From Prevotella sp. UBA2755 (lineage in GTDB: Bacteria; Bacteroidota; Bacteroidia; Bacteroidales; Bacteroidaceae), in the NCBI GenBank assembly GCA_002353225.1, contig DEJF01000032.1:62648-92390 (forward strand): DNA of 29,743 nt, read 5' to 3'. A program made the translations under genes and the position numbers. Numbering within the stretch: the stretch's first letter is position 1; every line of letters starts with the position of its first letter. This document shows, one piece after another, positions 7,466 through 14,506 of the stretch. The notes under the pieces are model-generated. The model ran no database searches and was not told where the DNA came from. It saw nothing but the letters and a program-made list of their open reading frames with translations.

Positions 7466-8817
7466 TCTTCCTCTATCCTGTCTAATCGTCCTCGCCATAA
7501 GAATTTGCGGGTCTCATGGACGATAATGCCACTTAGTGCCAAGAGCGATATCAGGTTAGGTATCGCCATCAGGGCATTCATACAGTCGGCAAGGTTCCAG
7601 ACAATCGTCAGGTTCAGTACGCTGCCTGCGAATACTGCGGCAATATAGATAATGCGATAGGCGAGAACCCATTTCCTTCCTTTCAGATATTCTACGGCAC
7701 GCTCTCCATAGTAGCACCATCCTAATATGGTAGAGAAAGCAAAGGTCAGTAACCCGAAAGTCAATAAGGGTGTACCTACTACAGGAATCTTCGAGAAGGC
7801 AACTTTTGTCAGCACGGCACCATTGTCGAAGGTGATATCCGGATAGGCAAGGACACTGCTGACAATGACAATACCTGTCATGGCACAGATGATGACTGTG
7901 TCCCAGAACGTACCACTGCTGGATACCAATGCCTGACGGACAGGGTTGCGGGTCTGTGCCGCTGCTGCCACAATCGGAGCAGAGCCTAATCCTGACTCAT
8001 TACTGAAAAGGCCACGGGCAATACCGTAGCGTGCCGCCATCATGACGGTGGTACCCACAAAACCGCCACCTGCAGCCTGAGGACTGAAAGCCGAGACGCA
8101 GATGAGTTTGATGGCTGGTAATATGTATGCGGCATTGACACCTATTATATATATACAGCCTAACACATAAAAGAACGCCATGAAAGGGACCAGCATCGAA
8201 CAGACACGGGCAATACTCTTGACACCTCCTAATACGACAGCCCCCGTCATCAGACACACCACGGTACCGGTGATATAAGGAGATATCTGATAGGTCTCTT
8301 TTGTCAAGGTGGCAATGGCATTCGCCTGTACGGTGTTACCGATACCGAAAGAGGCGATAGCGGTGAAGATGGCAAACAGGACTGCAAGCCATTTCCATCC
8401 TAATCCATATTCCAAGGCGAACATCGGACCCCCGATAATCTTGCCGTCAGGTTTCTTTTTCCTGTATTTGATGGCAAGGAGTCCTTCCGCATATTTGGTG
8501 GAGATGCCGAAGACACCTGTCAGCCAGCACCATAAGACGGCACCTGGTCCTCCTAAAGCAATAGCGGTAGCAACACCGATGATGTTGCCCGTGCCGATAG
8601 TTGCCGCCAGGGCTGTGGCAAGGGAGGCAAACTGGGACACGTCGCCCGTGGCGTCTTTGTCGCGTTTGACGGAGAGACGGACAGCCTTGAAGATATAACG
8701 CTGGGGGAATCGGAGGATGATTGTCAGGTAGATATGGGTGCCCAGCAAGAGGATAATCATAGGCCATCCCCATAGCAGACCGCTGAGTTCCGTGAAGAAT
8801 TGGTTTAGAACTTCCAT
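7462..8817 (-). CDS. AGCS-family sodium/alanine (amino acid) symporter
   Basis: A 451-residue inner-membrane carrier of the alanine/glycine:cation symporter family, importing alanine, glycine or a similar amino acid with Na+ (or H+). Conserved stretches include ATIGTGNIIGVATAIALGGP, the following WCWLTGVFGISTKYAE, the GGPMFALEYGLG loop, and RGLFSNESGLGSAPIVAAAA, which is highly characteristic. Multiple hydrophobic helices span the protein and the tail is basic and cytoplasmic. The start lies 8 bases after the stop of the DUF4230 gene, so the three minus-strand genes look like one operon. Substrate specificity cannot be read from sequence. No terminator fits at its end because its stop overlaps that of the convergent kinase-like gene. 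Confidence 0.93.
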   Translation of the reverse strand: MEVLNQFFTELSGLLWGWPMIILLLGTHIYLTIILRFPQRYIFKAVRLSVKRDKDATGDVSQFASLATALAATIGTGNIIGVATAIALGGPGAVLWCWLTGVFGISTKYAEGLLAIKYRKKKPDGKIIGGPMFALEYGLGWKWLAVLFAIFTAIASFGIGNTVQANAIATLTKETYQISPYITGTVVCLMTGAVVLGGVKSIARVCSMLVPFMAFFYVLGCIYIIGVNAAYILPAIKLICVSAFSPQAAGGGFVGTTVMMAARYGIARGLFSNESGLGSAPIVAAAAQTRNPVRQALVSSSGTFWDTVIICAMTGIVIVSSVLAYPDITFDNGAVLTKVAFSKIPVVGTPLLTFGLLTFAFSTILGWCYYGERAVEYLKGRKWVLAYRIIYIAAVFAGSVLNLTIVWNLADCMNALMAIPNLISLLALSGIIVHETRKFLWRGRLDRIEED

Positions 8818-8825
8818 TCTGGTTA

Positions 8826-9422
8826 TTAGTCTTTGTATTGTATCTTTATTTGTTTGAATCCCATACCTTGTAATACTTGGCGGACTTGTGCGTCACCATT
8901 CTGCTTCGCACTCTCTATATTCTGGGGAGTCAGTCCGCGCTGCAGCATTCGCCGATAGGCCCTGTGGAGCAGCGCCTCACGGTCTTCCGCCGTCCAACTG
9001 CCACTCTCGTAGAAACTCTTGGTACGTGCCTCGTCGATGAAGTCACGGTCAAGGAGTCCTATCTTGGGTAAGGTAACGGATATGGTGTCACCCCGTGGCA
9101 CGATCCATCCTGTCTCTACCTGTTTGAGATTGATGCCCAGTCGCATGGTTCCGTAATAAATCCTGACTAACTGGTCGTCACTTAGAATACCACGACGAAT
9201 GGTGTCTACCATCTCCTCATCACTGATGGACATGAATTCCCATTCTCCAATAGCCTTGATGCTCTGTATCTGCTGAGGGGTGATGTCAATCTGTTGGTCA
9301 GCACCTACTTCTACATGGCTGGACTGGATGCCACGGTATATCCAGCCTATCAGGATAACCAGTAGGATTATACCAACCCCCAAAGAGGTAATGGCAAGGA
9401 TTATCTTATTCTTTATTCCCAT
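8826..9422 (-). CDS. DUF4230 membrane-anchored protein, second of a pair
   Basis: The product has 198 residues. An N-terminal transmembrane anchor (about residues 6-29, IILAITSLGVGIILLVILIG) is followed by an extracytoplasmic domain with the layout of DUF4230: an early segment GEWEFMSISDEEMVDTIRRG, a beta strand TISVTLPKIGLLDRDFIDE, and a C-terminal helical part ending in GMGFKQIKIQYKD. The role of the family is unknown. The ATG at 9422 (MGIKNKI) is preferred to an upstream start because it directly precedes the membrane anchor. It overlaps the end of the preceding DUF4230 gene by 17 bases, suggesting translational coupling. Confidence 0.85.
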   Translation of the reverse strand: MGIKNKIILAITSLGVGIILLVILIGWIYRGIQSSHVEVGADQQIDITPQQIQSIKAIGEWEFMSISDEEMVDTIRRGILSDDQLVRIYYGTMRLGINLKQVETGWIVPRGDTISVTLPKIGLLDRDFIDEARTKSFYESGSWTAEDREALLHRAYRRMLQRGLTPQNIESAKQNGDAQVRQVLQGMGFKQIKIQYKD

Positions 9423-10086
9423 GTTCGATATCCATATTAATGAGTGACTGGATGTCACGCAAACCATATTCCTTACGGAACTGGATGGTGATATCCTCTT
9501 CGCGATAGCCCATCTGGGTGATGAGCGGTATTAATACCCGGGCGGCATTCTCCTGGGCAGTAGAAATTATCCCTAATTGCGGAATACTCTCGATGATTGC
9601 CGTACGACCTTGTTGCTCATAATTAGCCATCTCCGCATCAGTGAAATGGGAGCGTACCAGACCGACATATTCTTTGATGTTCTTCTGGTCAATCTTCGAA
9701 CTCGTCATCGTCACTTTCGGGTCGGGTAGGGTGACGATGATCTTACCGGCTTCTTTCTCCACATTACGCTCGGAGAACTCTCTCATGTCGATATAGGCTT
9801 TTAGGGTCGCATCCATCGGAATGGCTATCTTGCGGTCACCAAGCGGCATTTTGAAATTGAAGTCTTGAGACAGGACACTTCCTTTCAGTCGGATGACATC
9901 ATCATGAGTTATCACCTTGTGGATCTTGTACTCTGTCGTATAAATACGTGAGCATTTCTGGACTTGTATGACAAGGGAAGACAGGGAGTCAGCCGGTGCT
10001 GCCACCTCTATCTCTTGTGTCTTTTGTTGATGACAAGCGCAGCAACAAAGCAGAATGAAGGAAAATATTAGAGAAAACTTCTTCAT
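9406..10086 (-). CDS. DUF4230 lipoprotein, first of a pair
   Basis: The product has 226 residues and a lipoprotein signal (MKKFSLIFSFILLCCCACHQ) with several candidate lipobox cysteines around residues 14-18. The DUF4230 domain follows, with YTTEYKIHKVITHDDVIRLK, IAIPMDATLKAYIDM, IIVTLPDPKVTMTSSKID, and a C-terminal part ending in MGYREEDITIQFRKEYG. The general fold parallels the partner gene immediately downstream, so the two look like diverged duplicates, one lipid-anchored and one helix-anchored. The family has no known biochemical role. It is the first gene of the minus-strand operon with the AGCS symporter. Confidence 0.85.
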   Translation of the reverse strand: MKKFSLIFSFILLCCCACHQQKTQEIEVAAPADSLSSLVIQVQKCSRIYTTEYKIHKVITHDDVIRLKGSVLSQDFNFKMPLGDRKIAIPMDATLKAYIDMREFSERNVEKEAGKIIVTLPDPKVTMTSSKIDQKNIKEYVGLVRSHFTDAEMANYEQQGRTAIIESIPQLGIISTAQENAARVLIPLITQMGYREEDITIQFRKEYGLRDIQSLINMDIEHGNKE

Positions 10087-10105
10087 GATGTCTGTCTATT
10101 GGCTA

Positions 10106-10113
10106 CAAAGTTA
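10106..10113 (-). promoter_or_regulatory. Probable -7 box for the DUF4230-symporter operon
   Basis: Read on the minus strand this is TAACTTTG, 20 bases before the ATG. No TTG sits at the usual distance upstream, so only the -7 element is supported. Confidence 0.5.
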
Positions 10114-10176
10114 GTTAAATTTTATCAAATTGATATGCGTTCGTCTATTTTTTTCTCTTTTATTAAACTTTTAGGC

Positions 10177-10184
10177 TACTTTTG
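10177..10184 (+). promoter_or_regulatory. -7 box of the candidate small RNA
   Basis: TACTTTTG, followed by GCGTCAAATAG. It matches the TAnnTTTG consensus and stands immediately before a structured, terminator-ended stretch. No good TTG is visible at -33. Confidence 0.55.
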
Positions 10185-10189
10185 CGTCA

Positions 10190-10324
10190 AATAGTAAAAC
10201 ACAGACTTAACGGGGAGATTAAAAGATGCTCTCAGCCACTATACACAAAAACGAAAAGTAAGATCATAGTGATTTAGGTTAACATAGTGTTTTTTCATGC
10301 GGGGACAGGCGTGTCCCCTTTTTT
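10190..10324 (+). ncRNA. Candidate structured small RNA, about 135 nt
   Basis: No ORF is present, but a -7 box precedes this stretch and a strong terminator ends it. Hand folding gives nested pairings: AAAACAC (10196-10202) with GTGTTTT (10287-10293); TTAAC (10207-10211) with GTTAA (10278-10282); GAGA (10215-10218) with TCTC (10230-10233); and CACTAT (10237-10242) with ATAGTG (10266-10271). Together these form a closing stem, an internal loop and a two-hairpin junction. Such nested, non-conflicting pairing is unlikely to be accidental, though I ran no statistics. It could be a trans-acting sRNA, a 6S-like RNA or an attenuated leader of the Ca2+ ATPase 200 bases downstream. I do not recognise an Rfam family. 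The 5' end is estimated from the promoter. Confidence 0.55.
10301..10324 (+). terminator. Strong intrinsic terminator of the candidate sRNA
   Basis: GGGGACA, loop GGCG, TGTCCCC, then TTTTTT. A perfect 7-bp GC-rich stem followed by a U-tract. Confidence 0.9.
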
Positions 10325-10403
10325 GTTTCTCTCGTTATTCGTAACTTGGGCATTGCCGAACTTACTTGGCACTCTGAAATAAAAAGAAAAGCAGGCTTTC
10401 CTT

Positions 10404-10433
10404 TTGTATTTCTCTCGTTTTTCCGTAACTTTA
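10404..10433 (+). promoter_or_regulatory. Promoter in repeat unit 2
   Basis: TTG at 10404-10406, a 19-base spacer, then TAACTTTA at 10426-10433. It would give the Ca2+-ATPase mRNA a leader of about 80 bases. Confidence 0.5.
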
Positions 10434-10467
10434 CGCTTTCAGCGCGAAGTTACTAGCATTCGGAAGA

Positions 10468-10487
10468 AAAACAAACGAGTTTGTTTT
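10468..10487. repeat. 20-bp palindrome inside the repeat unit
   Basis: AAAACAAAC, centre GA, GTTTGTTTT; the arms are exact reverse complements. It is followed by GTTC, as in the palindrome at 141-163. Confidence 0.7.
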
Positions 10488-10515
10488 GTTCTTCTCTCGT
10501 TTTTCCGTAACTTTG
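10486..10515 (+). promoter_or_regulatory. Promoter in repeat unit 3, abutting the Ca2+-ATPase start codon
   Basis: TTG at 10486-10488, a 19-base spacer, then TAACTTTG at 10508-10515. The ATG lies only five bases after the box, so transcription from here would give a leaderless or nearly leaderless mRNA. Confidence 0.6.
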
Positions 10516-10520
10516 CAGGC

Positions 10521-13115
10521 ATGAAACAGATAGATTATAAAGGGTTGACTGATGCGGAAGTGTTGGAGAGTCGTCAGCGTCATGGTGCCAATGTGCTTTC
10601 CGAACCGGAGAAAGTCCCTTTGTGGAGGCGTTTCCTCTATAAATTCAAGGACCCTCTTATTATCATCTTACTGGTCGCAGGTGTATTGTCGGTTGGCATC
10701 TCCTTCTATGAATATTTTGTCTTGAAAGAGGGTGCTACCGTCTTTTTTGAGCCTGTAGGCATCTTTATCGCTATCCTGCTGGCTACCGGGATGGCTTTTC
10801 TTTTTGAAGTGAAGGCAGACAAAGAGTTTGCAATCCTTAATCAGGTGAATGATGAGGAGCCTGTCATGGTCATCCGTAACGGTCGAAGACAACAGGTGCC
10901 TAAATGTGATGTGGTTGTAGGCGATATCGTATTGATTAACACAGGAGATGAGATTCCTGCCGACGGCTTGTTGTTGGAAGCGGTATCCATGAGTATTGAC
11001 GAGTCGACACTGACGGGTGAGCCTGTATGTCATAAGAGCGTGGAAGAGCGGGACTTTGACCCTGAGGCGACATTCCCCACCAATAAAGTATTACGTGGCA
11101 CGAAGGTCATGGAGGGGCATGGCATCTTCAAGGTCGATGCCGTGGGGGATAGCACGGAGAATGGAAAAGTATATGAGGCGGCACGCATTGATGATAGTGT
11201 GAAGACACCACTGAATGAGCAACTGGATCGGTTAGGACAACTGATAGCGAAGGTTAGTTATGGTATAGCCGTTCTGGTCATTATAGGACGTGTCCTGATG
11301 TTCTTTGTCTATCAGGACTTCGAGTGGGTGGCTTTCATCTCTTATCTTCTGCAGACCATTATGATTGCCGTCACATTGATTGTCGTTGCGGTACCAGAGG
11401 GATTGCCGATGGCAGTGACCCTAAGTCTTGCCTATAGTATGCGACGGATGCTGAAGACCAATAATCTGGTGCGGAAGATGCATGCTTGTGAGACCATGGG
11501 GGCGGCAACAGTTATCTGTACGGACAAGACAGGAACACTGACACAGAATCAGATGCATGTCTATGAGGCATGTTTCGATATGGACAGGCAGGACAATAGG
11601 AGTCTTGTCTTTCAAGGTATTGCCGTAAACACTACTGCTTCCCTGCAGATAGAAGAGGGACGACAGCCGACGGTGTTAGGCAATCCGACAGAGGGTGCTT
11701 TGTTGCTATGGCTTCATGAACAAGGTATTGACTATCGTGCTATGAAAGAGGAGGTCACCTATGAGGATGAGTTGCCTTTCTCCACAGAGCGTAAGTTAAT
11801 GGCTGTGATCGTCAAGACGGACAAGGGGAGAATGCTTTATGTAAAAGGTGCTCCAGAGATTGTCTATACACAATGTGTCATGACGGTGGATGACCGTTCA
11901 GAGGTTCAGAGACGGTTGCTTGCTTTTCAGGAACAGGGAATGCGTACGTTAGGGTTTGCCTATCAGCAACTGGATGATACAGAGAAACCGATAGTTAATC
12001 AGCGGTTGGTAACAGAAAAGATGACTTTCTTGGGAGTCGTCGCCATCTCAGACCCTGTCCGATCTGATGTACCTCCTGCTGTCCGTGAGTGTATGGATGC
12101 TGGTATCGCAGTGAAAATCGTGACAGGTGACACTGCTGCTACTGCTCGTGAGATAGCCCGGCAGGTGGGATTATGGACAGAGGAGGATACTGACCGACAA
12201 CTGATGACGGGTCCTGAGTTTGCGGCACTGAGTGATGAGGAGTTACTGGGAAGGGTGATGGACCTGAAGGTGATAGCCCGTGCCCGTCCGATGGATAAGA
12301 AACGGCTCGTTGTCGCCTTACAGTCATTGGGACAGGTAGTCGCTGTGACTGGTGACGGCACGAATGACGCACCAGCCCTGAAAGCAGCGCATGTGGGACT
12401 GTCTATGGGTGATGGCACTTCTGTCGCTAAGGAGGCTTCGGATATTACGATTATTGACAACTCCTTCAGCAGTATCGGACGTGCGGTGATGTGGGGACGT
12501 TCGCTGTATCGGAATATTCAGCGTTTTATCCTCTTCCAGATGACTGTTAATATTGCTGCTTGTCTGATTGTGTTGGCTGGCGCTTTCATGGGAACGGAAG
12601 TGCCGTTGACAGTGACGCAGATGCTCTGGGTCAACTTGATTATGGATACCTTTGCGGCAATGGCATTGTCGTCGTTGCCACCATCTTCCTCGGTAATGAA
12701 AGAGAAACCGCGTGACCGTCGTTCTTTCATTATCAGTCGTGATATGGCATGGCAAGTCATTGGAGTCGGATGTGCGTTCTTTGTCTTCCTTCTATGCCTA
12801 TTATATCATTATGAGCGACAAGGGTGGTCTCTTTATGAGCAGAGCATGTTCTTTACTATCTTTGTGATGTTACAGTTCTGGAATATGTTCAATGCCCGTG
12901 CTTATGCTACAGGAGGCAGTGCCTTGAACTTGAAGGGATGCCGTGGTTTCCTGCTTATCGCACAACTGGTGTTCTTCGGTCAACTCCTGATAGTGACGAT
13001 AGGAGGAAGGATGTTTAATGTGACCCCTTTGCACTGGAGTGACTGGTTGCTGATCATAGGTGCTACCTCTTTCGTTTTATGGATAGGAGAGGTATGGCGA
13101 TGGATGAAAAAATAG
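10521..13115 (+). CDS. PMCA-type Ca2+-transporting P-type ATPase
   Basis: An 864-residue type IIB P-type ATPase that probably exports Ca2+ across the cytoplasmic membrane. In order it shows the N-terminal cation-ATPase region (GLTDAEVLESRQRHGANVL), the first transmembrane pair, the actuator TGEP loop (165-168), PEGLP in M4 (292-296), the phosphorylated Asp in DKTGTLT (D335), KGAPE in the nucleotide domain (442-446), TGD (535-537), TGDGTNDAP (610-618) and M6 with QMLWVNLIMDTFAAMAL. The M4 and M6 ligand patterns match calcium pumps rather than heavy-metal or K+ pumps. The frame is open upstream to 10404, but that stretch is promoter repeat, so ATG 10521 is the start. There is no Shine-Dalgarno site. 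Confidence 0.93.
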   Translation: MKQIDYKGLTDAEVLESRQRHGANVLSEPEKVPLWRRFLYKFKDPLIIILLVAGVLSVGISFYEYFVLKEGATVFFEPVGIFIAILLATGMAFLFEVKADKEFAILNQVNDEEPVMVIRNGRRQQVPKCDVVVGDIVLINTGDEIPADGLLLEAVSMSIDESTLTGEPVCHKSVEERDFDPEATFPTNKVLRGTKVMEGHGIFKVDAVGDSTENGKVYEAARIDDSVKTPLNEQLDRLGQLIAKVSYGIAVLVIIGRVLMFFVYQDFEWVAFISYLLQTIMIAVTLIVVAVPEGLPMAVTLSLAYSMRRMLKTNNLVRKMHACETMGAATVICTDKTGTLTQNQMHVYEACFDMDRQDNRSLVFQGIAVNTTASLQIEEGRQPTVLGNPTEGALLLWLHEQGIDYRAMKEEVTYEDELPFSTERKLMAVIVKTDKGRMLYVKGAPEIVYTQCVMTVDDRSEVQRRLLAFQEQGMRTLGFAYQQLDDTEKPIVNQRLVTEKMTFLGVVAISDPVRSDVPPAVRECMDAGIAVKIVTGDTAATAREIARQVGLWTEEDTDRQLMTGPEFAALSDEELLGRVMDLKVIARARPMDKKRLVVALQSLGQVVAVTGDGTNDAPALKAAHVGLSMGDGTSVAKEASDITIIDNSFSSIGRAVMWGRSLYRNIQRFILFQMTVNIAACLIVLAGAFMGTEVPLTVTQMLWVNLIMDTFAAMALSSLPPSSSVMKEKPRDRRSFIISRDMAWQVIGVGCAFFVFLLCLLYHYERQGWSLYEQSMFFTIFVMLQFWNMFNARAYATGGSALNLKGCRGFLLIAQLVFFGQLLIVTIGGRMFNVTPLHWSDWLLIIGATSFVLWIGEVWRWMKK

Positions 13116-13123
13116 GCATAAAG

Positions 13124-13155
13124 TTAGGATTTATAGGAGAAAAGTATTATCTTTG
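13124..13155 (+). promoter_or_regulatory. Promoter of the DUF4738 lipoprotein gene
   Basis: TATCTTTG at 13148-13155 is a clear -7 box. A TTA at 13124-13126, 21 bases earlier, is a weak -33 element. Confidence 0.55.
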
Positions 13156-13179
13156 CATCATCATACAAACTAAAAACAG

Positions 13180-13746
13180 ATGAAAACCAGCAGTATTTAT
13201 CTCATCATGGTCGGATGCTTGGCATTAACTTTGATGGCTTGTGGCGGAAAGAAAAAGAGTAATGACATCATCACAGAACGTGTGGAATTGCCAAAGCCAC
13301 AGGAGCCTGTTCGCTTGCAGTCTTATTCAGACAGTCGGGATGTTAGTTGGATAGGACGTACCTATCATCTGGACATTAATCGTCAGCCCAGTGACTCATT
13401 ACCAATGGTAAAGGATGAGATAGGTCAGCAGTTTGTGGACAATTATATCACATTGACCGTATCTCGCCAAGACGGCTCTGTTTTTTATAGCCGCAAGTTC
13501 ACTAAAAAGGATTTTGACGGTTATTTGGATGATGACTATCGTAAGACTGGAATATTAGAGGGACTCGTCTATGATAAGGCCGACGGGGACTGGTTGGAGT
13601 TTGCAGCCAGTGTCAGTCATCCGCAGACTGATGAGTATATTCCTTTGATAGTAAGACTTTCTCGTATGGGAGAACTCTCCATCAAGCGGGATGTCCAAAT
13701 GGACACCAATGCCTATGACGAGAAAGAAGACGAGGAAGAGAATTAA
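13180..13746 (+). CDS. DUF4738-type lipoprotein
   Basis: The product has 188 residues and a lipoprotein signal with lipobox LMAC (Cys21), followed by a GGKKKSND linker. The body contains SWIGRTYHLDINRQPSDSLP and a beta-rich segment YITLTVSRQDGSVFYSRKFT followed by KKDFDGYLDDDYRK. This pattern matches the DUF4738 family, which as far as I know is confined to Bacteroidetes and has no assigned function. The C-terminus is very acidic (DEKEDEEEN). It has its own promoter after the Ca2+ ATPase. Its stop codon overlaps the stop of the convergent HAD gene by four bases, so there is no room for a terminator. Confidence 0.8.
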   Translation: MKTSSIYLIMVGCLALTLMACGGKKKSNDIITERVELPKPQEPVRLQSYSDSRDVSWIGRTYHLDINRQPSDSLPMVKDEIGQQFVDNYITLTVSRQDGSVFYSRKFTKKDFDGYLDDDYRKTGILEGLVYDKADGDWLEFAASVSHPQTDEYIPLIVRLSRMGELSIKRDVQMDTNAYDEKEDEEEN

Positions 13747-14489
13747 TTAGCCAATATGGTGGAATAGAATCTTTTCCATTCTTGACAGAATGTCTTCATG
13801 TCGGGCATGATGACATCTGCTCCTTTATCTGCCAACTCCTTATTAGGCAGAGGTCCTGTGTTTACGGCAACGGTAAAACAATGGGCTGCGACGGCAGCCT
13901 GTATACCTAATGGCGCATTCTCCACAACAATGGACTCCCAAGGCTTGACACCTGCTTTTCTCATACCAGCCAGATAGGGGTCTGGTGCTGGCTTCCCATG
14001 AGTTATGTCGAAACTGGTCACAATCAGGTCCTGATTGATAAGACCACGGAAGTCTGACGCTAATTTATCCAATAAAGTACGTTGTCCACTTCCTGTCACC
14101 ACGCAGATTTTTAAGCCGTCGGCACGGATTTGTCGCATAAGTTCCTCTGTTCCCTCCATCTTGAGGGCAGGAGGACACTGGCTGAACGCGGCGGCTTTGA
14201 GGTCATATAGTTTTTGCGCCTCATCATCACTGATTTCCCGATGCCATTGCTGTCGTGCTTTCAGTTTAATGGTTTCTACGCCCCGCATTCCCTCATAAAG
14301 ATATGCCTCGCTCTCGTCCATCTCTATGCCGGCGGCAGCCATCGCCTGATGCCACGAGCGGGCATGGTTAGGCATCGAGTCATAGATGACACCATCCATG
14401 TCGAAAAGCACGGCTTTAGGACAGAACTGCCCAAAACCGTGCTTCTTTAAGTATAATTGAATTGCCTCTTTCAACTCTTCAATTTTCAA
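13743..14489 (-). CDS. HAD-superfamily phosphatase, beta-phosphoglucomutase-like
   Basis: A 248-residue HAD subfamily IA hydrolase. Motif I is LFDMDGVIYD, with the nucleophile at D30 and the acid/base at D32. A helical cap follows (MPNHARSWHQAMAAAGIEMD), then motif II (VVTGSG), motif III (THGKPAPDPYLAG) and motif IV (VVENAPLGIQAAV). Substrates are probably sugar phosphates or related phosphomonoesters, but the exact one cannot be read. No ATG precedes motif I in frame. The likely start is a TTG inside a TTGAAAG heptamer array, with an in-frame TGA just upstream, and a second TTG lies at 14474. It is the last gene after lysS, gpsA and pgi, 10 bases past the pgi stop. Confidence 0.85.
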   Translation of the reverse strand: MKIEELKEAIQLYLKKHGFGQFCPKAVLFDMDGVIYDSMPNHARSWHQAMAAAGIEMDESEAYLYEGMRGVETIKLKARQQWHREISDDEAQKLYDLKAAAFSQCPPALKMEGTEELMRQIRADGLKICVVTGSGQRTLLDKLASDFRGLINQDLIVTSFDITHGKPAPDPYLAGMRKAGVKPWESIVVENAPLGIQAAVAAHCFTVAVNTGPLPNKELADKGADVIMPDMKTFCQEWKRFYSTILAN

Positions 14490-14506
14490 CTTTCAACTTT
14501 CAACTC
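14471..14506. repeat. TCAACTN heptamer array at the pgi/HAD boundary
   Basis: Units TCAATTT, TCAACTT, TCAACTT and TCAACTC at 14479-14506, with a further TCAACTC at 14471. On the minus strand the array supplies the last codons and TGA stop of pgi and the TTG start of the HAD gene. Confidence 0.8.

Larger units (their letters stand above)
10328..10516 (+). repeat. Tandem ~83-bp promoter-bearing repeat units
   Basis: The motif TCTCTCGTTTTTCCGTAACT recurs at 10411 and 10493, with a degenerate copy (TCTCTCGTTATTCGTAACT) at 10328; spacings are 83 and 82 bases. The sequence between copies is also related: CGAACTTACTTGGCACTCTG in the first interval and CGAAGTTACTAGCATTCGG in the second. Each full copy ends in a -7 box. 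Confidence 0.75.

Noticed and set aside
10190..10324. Riboswitch of the yybP-ykoY (Mn2+) type controlling the Ca2+ ATPase
   Set aside because: A GGGGAG stretch first suggested it, but the other conserved loops are not found, and an independent promoter set lies between the terminator and the ATPase gene.
10404..10520. Upstream extension of the Ca2+-ATPase by 39 residues from a TTG
   Set aside because: The stretch consists of promoter repeats and encodes no part of the ATPase family; ATG 10521 matches the family's N-terminus.
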